Assembly (NCBI RefSeq): GCF_038181555.1
Contig: NZ_JBBWUA010000002.1
Coordinates: 62,001-126,000, forward strand
Origin: Desulfitobacterium sp038181555
GTDB lineage: Bacteria; Bacillota; Desulfitobacteriia; Desulfitobacteriales; Desulfitobacteriaceae
Reading direction: 5' to 3'
Length of the DNA: 64,000 nucleotides
Part shown: positions 57,994 to 64,000 of the stretch, piece by piece
Numbering within the stretch: the first letter of the stretch is position 1
Layout: every line of letters begins with the position of its first letter
Notes under the pieces: generated by a model
Told to the model about the DNA's origin: nothing
The model's database searches: none
Seen by the model: the letters and a program-made list of their open reading frames with translations, nothing else
Made by a program: the position numbers and the translations under genes

Positions 57994-58989
57994 TTAAACT
58001 CCTCTCTTGGACCACTTTACAACTGCGGCTCCCCAGGTTAATCCTCCGCCAAATCCTACCATAACCATGATGTCGGCATACTTTAAACGACCGCTACGTG
58101 ATGCTTCATCTAAAGCCACCGGAATCGAGGCTGCTGACATATTTCCATAGCGGTCAAGATTGACAATCACTTTATCAGGATCGATGCCTAAGCGTTTAAC
58201 AGCTGAATCAACAATGCGCGTATTGGCCTGATGGGGAACAAGACAGTCAATATCCTCTTTATTCAAACCTGCTTTGGCCAGAGCCTTTAAAGCTGTCTCC
58301 CCCATGATGCGGACCGCAAATTTAAAAACCTCACTACCCGCCATATGAATGGTGTGCATCTTCTTCTCTACGGTTTCAGCGGAAGTTGGATGCATGGATC
58401 CGCCTGCCGGCACATGCAAGAGATGACCACCCGAGCCATCCATACCTAAATCAAAGCCCAAAAATCCATAGCCGTCTTCGACCTGCTGTAAAACTGCCGC
58501 CCCTGCTCCGTCTCCAAACAAAATGCAGGTTCCTCGATCTTCCCAGTTTAAGAGCTTACTCAAGGTTTCGCCACCGATCACTAACGCATTTTTATAGATG
58601 CCGGTCGCAATAAACTGGGATGCTGTTGCAACCCCATAGAGAAAACCAGTACAGGCAGCTTGGAGATCGAAGCCCGCAGCCTTCTTCGCACCTAAGCGTT
58701 CGGCTACAATACAAGCCGTGGCCGGAAAAACAAAATCGGGCGTAATGGTAGCGACAAGAATCAGATCCAGCTCCTCCGGTGCAAGGTTAGCATCTTCCAA
58801 AGCTCGTAATGCAGCCTGATAGCACAGTTCTGATACCGGTGTCTCAGCATCGGCGATATGCCGTTCCCTGATTCCTGTTCGGGAGACGATCCACTCATCA
58901 TTCGTGTCGACCATCTTTTCAATATCAAAATTCGTTAACACCTTTTCCGGTACATAAGAACCGGTGCCCACGATACCTACACTTACCAT
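57994..58989 (-). CDS. fabH: 3-oxoacyl-ACP synthase III
   Basis: The 331-residue initiation enzyme condenses acetyl- or branched-acyl-CoA with malonyl-ACP. The triad appears in FDLQAACTGFLYGVATA (Cys), VPHQANTRIVDSA (His) and VNLDRYGNMSAASIPVAL (Asn). Confidence 0.97.
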   Translation of the reverse strand: MVSVGIVGTGSYVPEKVLTNFDIEKMVDTNDEWIVSRTGIRERHIADAETPVSELCYQAALRALEDANLAPEELDLILVATITPDFVFPATACIVAERLGAKKAAGFDLQAACTGFLYGVATASQFIATGIYKNALVIGGETLSKLLNWEDRGTCILFGDGAGAAVLQQVEDGYGFLGFDLGMDGSGGHLLHVPAGGSMHPTSAETVEKKMHTIHMAGSEVFKFAVRIMGETALKALAKAGLNKEDIDCLVPHQANTRIVDSAVKRLGIDPDKVIVNLDRYGNMSAASIPVALDEASRSGRLKYADIMVMVGFGGGLTWGAAVVKWSKRGV

Positions 58990-59027
58990 GACGTATCCTT
59001 CTTTCTCGAGTGCAATTATGTTCTCTC

Positions 59028-60035
59028 TTACTCCGCTTGCGCGGAAGCGAATCGCGGAAGTTCCTGCTTAATTTCTTCAATAAAGCTGCTCTCCACACAT
59101 TCCTTGGCCACCCGGATGGCATTAAAGATAGCCTTTTCATTGGAACTTCCATGGGAAATAATGCTGATCCCGTTAACTCCCAGCAAAGGAGCTCCCCCGT
59201 ATTCAGCATAGTCGAGCATCTTAGCGATTTCCTTTAAACCCGGCTTAATGGCAAGGGCGCCCAGCTTGCGTACCGTTGTGGAGGTGATCTTCTCCTTAAT
59301 CAGCTGAAACAGTGCCCCAGCCAATCCCTCTGTGGTCTTCAAGACCACATTGCCTACAAAGCCATCACAGACCACTACATCCGCGTCCCTTCCATAAGGA
59401 ACAGCTCGGCCTTCCACGTTGCCGATAAAATTCAAGGGAGATTTCTGAAGAAGTGGATAAGTAGCCAGAGTCAATTCGTTTCCTTTCGTTTCCTCAGCTC
59501 CGATATTGAGCAACCCTACTTTAGGGTTTTTGATTCCGAGGATGCTCTCGGCATAGATACTCCCCATCATGGCGTATTGAACAAGATGCTCGGGCTTGGC
59601 ATCGGGATTCGCCCCTACATCAAGGATGAGCTTCCCCCCCTCTAAGGTAGGCAACACGGTAACGATGGCTGGACGATCAATCCCTTTAATACGACCTAAA
59701 CCAAGCAAAGACGCTGCCATCTGCGCTCCGGTACTACCTGCACTTACCAAGGCATCTGCCGTTCCTTCCTTGACCATGCGCGTAGCTACAACTATCGATG
59801 AGTCCTTCTTCTTGCGAACAGCCTGAGCAGGATGCTCATCCATCTCGACGACCTCGGAGGCCTCCTGAATCTGGATTCTTTTCGGCAATTCACCCTGGGG
59901 CAAGCACTCCTTGATACGTTCAGTCTGTCCAACAAGAACAACTTCAATGTCAAATTGTTCGACGCTTCGAAGTGCGCCTTTGACAATCTCAACCGGGGCA
60001 TGGTCCCCTCCCATGGCATCCACAGCGATTCTCAT
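59028..60035 (-). CDS. plsX: Phosphate acyltransferase PlsX
   Basis: The 335-residue enzyme makes acyl-phosphate from acyl-ACP for the PlsX/PlsY route to phospholipid. It begins MRIAVDAMGGDHAPVEIVKG and includes ALVSAGSTGAQMAASL and VVCDGFVGNVVLKTTEG, all typical of the family. It lies between fapR and fabH. Confidence 0.97.
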   Translation of the reverse strand: MRIAVDAMGGDHAPVEIVKGALRSVEQFDIEVVLVGQTERIKECLPQGELPKRIQIQEASEVVEMDEHPAQAVRKKKDSSIVVATRMVKEGTADALVSAGSTGAQMAASLLGLGRIKGIDRPAIVTVLPTLEGGKLILDVGANPDAKPEHLVQYAMMGSIYAESILGIKNPKVGLLNIGAEETKGNELTLATYPLLQKSPLNFIGNVEGRAVPYGRDADVVVCDGFVGNVVLKTTEGLAGALFQLIKEKITSTTVRKLGALAIKPGLKEIAKMLDYAEYGGAPLLGVNGISIISHGSSNEKAIFNAIRVAKECVESSFIEEIKQELPRFASAQAE

Positions 60036-60052
60036 TTCGCTACTCTCCCTTC

Positions 60053-60622
60053 TTACTCTTCCAAGGGCTTTTCAATGGAAAAGACAACCCAAGTCCCGGA
60101 TAATACCACCTCTTGGTCAACATAAGACTTAATTTGAACCCGGTACTTATTGTCTTTGTGGCTCAATACTTTCCCTTTTGCTAATACCACTTCACCGTAA
60201 CGGACTGGGCGTAAAAATTTCATATCGACGCTTCCTGTAACGACCATCTCCGCATCCACAAGGGCGATGGCTAAGGAATTAGCTTGAGCGAATAAATGAT
60301 GTCCTCGCGTCACACGCGCCTTGCTCAAGACCATTGACTCTTCAATTTTTAGTAGGGTTGATCCCGAATCGCCAACGCGCAGCTCACGTAACTCACCGAC
60401 AAGCTCTGCTTCACCTAAGGACTTAAGGGTATCATATGCTCCGTGGGCAACCGCTCGGGTACGTTCCCGAAGCTCAGGGATACTTAATTCAGTACGGTCT
60501 AGGCGAATGGTTGAGACGCTTACCCCAAAATGCTTAGCGAGCTCTTCATCCGTGGAAAATGGATTATTTTCAATTTCCTCTCGTAACGCTTGATGGCGTT
60601 CATGTTTATGATGTCTTGTCAT
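60053..60622 (-). CDS. fapR: Fatty-acid and phospholipid biosynthesis repressor FapR
   Basis: The 189-residue protein joins an N-terminal helix-turn-helix (STDEELAKHFGVSVSTIRLD, then LSIPELRER) to a hot-dog thioesterase-like domain that in FapR binds malonyl-CoA (HHLFAQANSLAIALVD; YGEVVLAKGKVL). When malonyl-CoA accumulates FapR leaves its operators. It is the first gene of its own operon and a near-consensus operator lies 22 bases upstream. Confidence 0.96.
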   Translation of the reverse strand: MTRHHKHERHQALREEIENNPFSTDEELAKHFGVSVSTIRLDRTELSIPELRERTRAVAHGAYDTLKSLGEAELVGELRELRVGDSGSTLLKIEESMVLSKARVTRGHHLFAQANSLAIALVDAEMVVTGSVDMKFLRPVRYGEVVLAKGKVLSHKDNKYRVQIKSYVDQEVVLSGTWVVFSIEKPLEE

Positions 60623-60643
60623 AATACCACCACTCTTATCATT

Positions 60644-60660
60644 TTACGACCTGGTACTAA
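60644..60660 (-). promoter_or_regulatory. FapR operator
   Basis: On the minus strand TTAGTACCAGGTCGTAA closely fits the known FapR consensus TTAGTACCTAGTCTTAA. It begins one base after the -10 box, so bound FapR would block transcription of fapR-plsX-fabHK-fabDG-acpP. Confidence 0.9.
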
Positions 60661-60661
60661 T

Positions 60662-60690
60662 ATTATAACTTAGGATGTTTCTGCTGACAA
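60662..60690 (-). promoter_or_regulatory. Promoter of the fapR operon
   Basis: TTGTCA (60690-60685), 17 bases, TATAAT (60667-60662) on the minus strand: a near-perfect sigma-A promoter with the FapR operator at its start site. Confidence 0.92.
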
Positions 60691-60734
60691 GCAGCAAAGC
60701 AGTGATAGGTTAGGATACCCCAAAATACAACAAT

Positions 60735-60762
60735 CTCCAACCACATGTTCAGGTGATTGGAG
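60735..60762 (-). terminator. Terminator after ligD
   Basis: CTCCAA-T-CAC pairs with GTG-G-TTGGAG on the minus strand, followed by ATTGTTGTATTTT. It separates the NHEJ operon from the fapR promoter. Confidence 0.75.
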
Positions 60763-60778
60763 ATAAAATAGACACGAA

Positions 60779-63208
60779 TCATTTCAGCTTTTGCTGAGCT
60801 TGAAAGAAATCTTGCCAAGGGTCAGCACGGCTCATCCTGGCTAGCGCTTCCGCCATATCGATACTATCTGGGGCAATCGTGTCAAGCTCATCCCAGGCTA
60901 TAGGCATAGACACCTTAGCTCCCTTTCTTGTTCGCAAGGAATAAGGAGCAATACTGGTAGCTCCTCTGCCGTTGCGAATCCAGTCGATAAATATTTTGCC
61001 TGCACGCTTAGCTTTTCTAACATTGCTTGTATACCGGTCGGGCCATTTTTGCTCCATGACCTCGGCAATGCCCCGAGCAAAATTATAAAATGCCTCCCAA
61101 GAAACGGAGGGCTTTAAAGGGACAACCACATGATAGCCCTTGCCGCCGCTGGTCTTTAGATACGCATTCAGGGAAAGCTCGGTGAGAATACTTCTAACAT
61201 CCCAGACCCCCTGACGCACTCTACCTAGGTCCATTCCCTCATCCGGATCGAGGTCGAAAACCATCAAATCAGGCTTTTCCAGCTCATCGATGCGACTTCC
61301 CCATGTGTGAAATTCTAGGGTCCCCATCTGCGCTTCCGAAATAAGCCCTAGTTTGTTCTCAATATAGAAATAATCTTCTATTTCTCCACTGCCGGTGGTC
61401 ACCGGAAGAGTGATGATTCCTTTGTTATCCGGGCCGGGATGCTTTTTATAGAAGCATGTCTGTGAGATGCCCTTGGGACAGCGCACTATGCTAAGGATTC
61501 TGTGGCCCACATAGGGTAACATACGCTCCGCTACCTTCTCGTAATAGCGGACCACATCCGCTTTTGTGATTTCTGGTTCGTCAAATATCACCTTATCCGG
61601 ATTGGTAATCTTTATCCCTGCGATGTCGATGCTGTTGCCTTTTGTTGCCATTGGCTTCTCCCATTCTTTTGGTGTATCCAATTCCTTGACCGTGACTTCT
61701 CTTTGGATATCCCGGGGATGCTTATCCGCCTGCAAGCCTTTAAAGCTTGCCTGCCTTAGAAGCTGATCTTCCGTCCATTCGGCAAATTTAATTTCCGCGA
61801 CCAGTTCAGGTTCAAGCCAAGTCATTCTTTCATTCGATCTTGGTTGGGGTGCTTCTGAGAAGGATGGTTCCGCCTTTTGCAAGTTTTTGAATTGTTCCGC
61901 TAGCTTCTTTCTTTCACGTTCACTGAAGCCTGTTCCGGCGCGTCCGCAATAGATGAAGTCCTCACCTTCATAGATCCCCAGAAGGAGCGAGCTTATTCCG
62001 CTGGTCTTTTTGTCCGAAAGGGTATATCCCCCGATGATAAAATTCTGCCTTTGCTCACATTTCAGTTTAATCCAGTCCCCGTTTCTCGTTGCGCTGTATA
62101 AGGAATCCATCTTTTTACCGATGATTCCTTCCATACCTGCCTCACAGGCAGCGGCAAAGCTTTCCTTCCCCTTACCCATCACATGCCGACTATAGTAGAT
62201 GCTTCCGGGGGCATCCTTCAGCAAAGCTTCAAGGGTCGCTTTTCTCTCGATTAGGGGACGCCCTCGCAGATCCGCCCCATCCAACGCCAGCAGATCAAAG
62301 ACAATATAAGTTAAGCTTTGCTCCTTGGGGTTCTTAAGGTAGTTTTGCAGTGCCTGGAAATCCGTCTTGCCCTCAAGGTCCGTAACGGTCATTTCCCCAT
62401 CGAGAATCATTGCCCTGCCAGCGGCCCCATTGATAAGGGTCGTGGCTACACCTAAAAACCGCCCGGTATAATCATTACCATTTCTGGTCATCAGCCGAGC
62501 TCTATTGCCTTCCACAAACGCCAAAATCCGATAGCCATCATACTTCAACTCATAAAGCCAATCCTCACCATCAGGAACCTTGGTCACCAACTTCGCCAGC
62601 TGTACCCCCGCCCTCTCAAAAGGATTCCTTGTGATCCTCACCTCGGCTCCGGCTTCGATCTCTAGCATGGAACGATCGGTCCGGATGCTGGTGGTAAATG
62701 TGGCAATCCCCGCTTCGGCTTTGGTGTATTCATCTTTCTCTTTCAGCAGAAGCCAGTTATCCTTCGTCTCTCCGTCCTTCGATTTCAGTCGGACCAAAGC
62801 CCATTTCCCCTTTAAGCGTCTTCCATTTAGAACGAACTTTAAGCTACCTTCATGCAGACCTTCTTCCACATTGCCACGAGGCTCCCACAAGCCCTCATCC
62901 CAGAGCATGACCACTCCGCCGCCATATTCGCCCTTAGGAATCGTCCCCTCAAAGTTCCTGTACTCAAGTGGGTGATCCTCCACACGTACAGCAAGCCTCT
63001 TGTCATGTGTATTATAGGAAGGACCCTTAGGTACCGCCCAGCTCAAAAGAGTTCCTTGCCATTCCAAGCGCAAATCATAATGGTCTTTGCGGGCCAGATG
63101 GTGTTGGACAACAAATCTTAACTGCTCATCAGAATCTATTTTCCCTTCAGGCTCCAGCGTTTTGGCAAAATTTCTTTTTTCGTTGTATTCCTTCAGCCTC
63201 GTCGTCAT
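60779..63208 (-). CDS. ligD: DNA ligase D (phosphoesterase-ligase-polymerase)
   Basis: The 809-residue multi-enzyme has, in order, an N-terminal 3'-phosphoesterase (about 25-165; VVQHHLARKDHYDLRLEW), an ATP-dependent ligase (about 200-500) with the adenylated lysine K222 in YELKYDGYRI, an OB-fold, and a C-terminal primase-polymerase (about 525-809) with VFDLDPDEGMDLGR as the metal site. This PE-Lig-Pol order is that of Pseudomonas LigD. It performs gap filling and ligation in non-homologous end joining with Ku, encoded four bases upstream. Confidence 0.97.
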   Translation of the reverse strand: MTTRLKEYNEKRNFAKTLEPEGKIDSDEQLRFVVQHHLARKDHYDLRLEWQGTLLSWAVPKGPSYNTHDKRLAVRVEDHPLEYRNFEGTIPKGEYGGGVVMLWDEGLWEPRGNVEEGLHEGSLKFVLNGRRLKGKWALVRLKSKDGETKDNWLLLKEKDEYTKAEAGIATFTTSIRTDRSMLEIEAGAEVRITRNPFERAGVQLAKLVTKVPDGEDWLYELKYDGYRILAFVEGNRARLMTRNGNDYTGRFLGVATTLINGAAGRAMILDGEMTVTDLEGKTDFQALQNYLKNPKEQSLTYIVFDLLALDGADLRGRPLIERKATLEALLKDAPGSIYYSRHVMGKGKESFAAACEAGMEGIIGKKMDSLYSATRNGDWIKLKCEQRQNFIIGGYTLSDKKTSGISSLLLGIYEGEDFIYCGRAGTGFSERERKKLAEQFKNLQKAEPSFSEAPQPRSNERMTWLEPELVAEIKFAEWTEDQLLRQASFKGLQADKHPRDIQREVTVKELDTPKEWEKPMATKGNSIDIAGIKITNPDKVIFDEPEITKADVVRYYEKVAERMLPYVGHRILSIVRCPKGISQTCFYKKHPGPDNKGIITLPVTTGSGEIEDYFYIENKLGLISEAQMGTLEFHTWGSRIDELEKPDLMVFDLDPDEGMDLGRVRQGVWDVRSILTELSLNAYLKTSGGKGYHVVVPLKPSVSWEAFYNFARGIAEVMEQKWPDRYTSNVRKAKRAGKIFIDWIRNGRGATSIAPYSLRTRKGAKVSMPIAWDELDTIAPDSIDMAEALARMSRADPWQDFFQAQQKLK

Positions 63209-63212
63209 AAAA

Positions 63213-63986
63213 CTATGCTAATTCCTTGTTTCTTTGGGCTTTATCCACGCTGGCCCTGAGAGCTTCCATCAGGTCGATGACTTTTCCGGTGTTGTCAGCC
63301 TCCGCAGTGACAACCTCCTTGCCGGAGATTTTTGACTCGATGAGCATGCGGAGCTTTTCCTGGTATTCATCCTTATATTGGGTGGGGTCAAAGGGAGTGT
63401 CCATGGCATTGATCAAGGTTTTGGCCATATTTCGTTCCTGCTCGGACACTTCCGGTTTTGAATACTGTTTTTGGAGCTCTTTTATATCCTCGGCGTAGAA
63501 CATCGTGGCAATGAGGATCCCCTCTTCCCGGGGAATAATCGCCATAAGAGTATCCTTTGTGCCCATGACGGTTTTCCCAATGGCAATCTTCTGTTCGTTC
63601 ATCAGCGCGGCTCGCAAAAGCTCGAAGGCCTTTTCGCCTCCTGGCTCAGGTGCGGCCTGATAGGTTTTATTGTAGTAGACGGGGGAAATCTGATTCAATT
63701 GGGCAAAATGCAGAATCTGAATAGACTTCTCTTTTTCAGTCTTGATCTTTTCGATCTCTTCTTCGGTAACCACAACATACTTGCCATCATCGTACTCGTA
63801 CCCTTTGACAATATCCTTTGCCGTAATTTCCTTTTCGCAATGAGCGCAGGTCTTTTTATACCTGATACGGCTTTTGTCCTCTTTATGCAGCTGATTGAAA
63901 TGGATATCATTGTCTTGGGTAGCTGTGTACATGGCGATGGGAATCGCGACCATACCGAAAGTGATAACTGATTTACGCGAGATCAT
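63213..63986 (-). CDS. ku: Ku DNA end-binding protein
   Basis: The 257-residue bacterial Ku starts with the family N-terminus ISRKSVITFGMVAIPIAMY and contains IRYKKTCAHCEKEI and the core bridge region. It forms a homodimeric ring on DNA ends and recruits LigD. It has the short basic C-terminal tail of minimal Ku proteins. The upstream promoter is at or beyond the window edge. Confidence 0.97.
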   Translation of the reverse strand: MISRKSVITFGMVAIPIAMYTATQDNDIHFNQLHKEDKSRIRYKKTCAHCEKEITAKDIVKGYEYDDGKYVVVTEEEIEKIKTEKEKSIQILHFAQLNQISPVYYNKTYQAAPEPGGEKAFELLRAALMNEQKIAIGKTVMGTKDTLMAIIPREEGILIATMFYAEDIKELQKQYSKPEVSEQERNMAKTLINAMDTPFDPTQYKDEYQEKLRMLIESKISGKEVVTAEADNTGKVIDLMEALRASVDKAQRNKELA

Positions 63987-64000
63987 TATGGATACACCTC

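Overview
The window looks like a chromosome segment of an anaerobic, spore-forming Firmicute of the Peptococcaceae, most like Desulfitobacterium or Desulfosporosinus. This placement is inferred from gene families and gene order, not from a database search. Supporting features are an 11-subunit complex I without NuoE/F/G, FMN-type FabK enoyl reductases with FapR control, a split FeoB, an FMN-binding lipoprotein, a remnant of a fumarate-reductase-like flavoprotein and a cytosolic arylsulfate sulfotransferase. Almost all genes lie on the minus strand. No tRNA, rRNA, CRISPR array, transposase or phage gene was seen.

The backbone is the widely conserved Firmicutes growth cluster, read right to left: fapR-plsX-fabH-fabK / fabD-fabG-acpP / fabK-like-fabF-rnc-smc, then ftsY, then ylxM-ffh-rpsP-khpA / rimM-trmD-RNA methylase-rplS-lepB-rbgA-rnhB, then yraN and finally yifB (flipped to plus). 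Accessory blocks interrupt it: (i) 38.7-47.4 kb between smc and ftsY holds feoA and split feoB, a DtxR/MntR-type regulator, a GGDEF+HD-GYP protein and a sensor kinase/response regulator pair followed by a lipoprotein with three predicted flavinylation sites; (ii) 33.7-37.6 kb between ftsY and ylxM holds mtnP, mtnA, a class II aldolase and an MTA/SAH deaminase, a probable oxygen-independent salvage route for methylthioadenosine and 5'-deoxyadenosine; (iii) 15.7-25.5 kb between rnhB and yraN is the nuoABCDHIJKLMN operon; (iv) 6.9-14.9 kb between yraN and yifB holds a PhoR/PhoB-like two-component pair, two tandem LysR genes (one frameshifted) and an MFS transporter-arylsulfate sulfotransferase operon. 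The left end has an ECF sigma factor with a truncated partner gene, a large SARP/MalT-like ATPase regulator and a double-CDGSH iron-sulfur protein. The right end has a two-gene NHEJ system (ku, ligD).

Regulatory signals include a strong promoter with a near-consensus FapR operator before fapR, good sigma-A promoters before ylxM, ftsY, rplS and nuoA, an L19-leader-like hairpin, and many intrinsic terminators.

The most unusual structure is a pair of about 210-bp palindromic elements (30.4-30.6 kb and 56.7-56.9 kb). Each sits in an intergenic gap inside a housekeeping operon. They share 15-bp terminal inverted repeats and an identical central hairpin, and a second internal stem appears to be kept by compensatory changes. 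A different 179-bp element with perfect 15-bp terminal repeats lies beside the first copy, and half of its terminal motif recurs beside the second. Other points worth attention are a probable CTG start for mtnP, a flavoprotein gene remnant that supplies the stop codon of feoB, and a single-base frameshift in a LysR gene.
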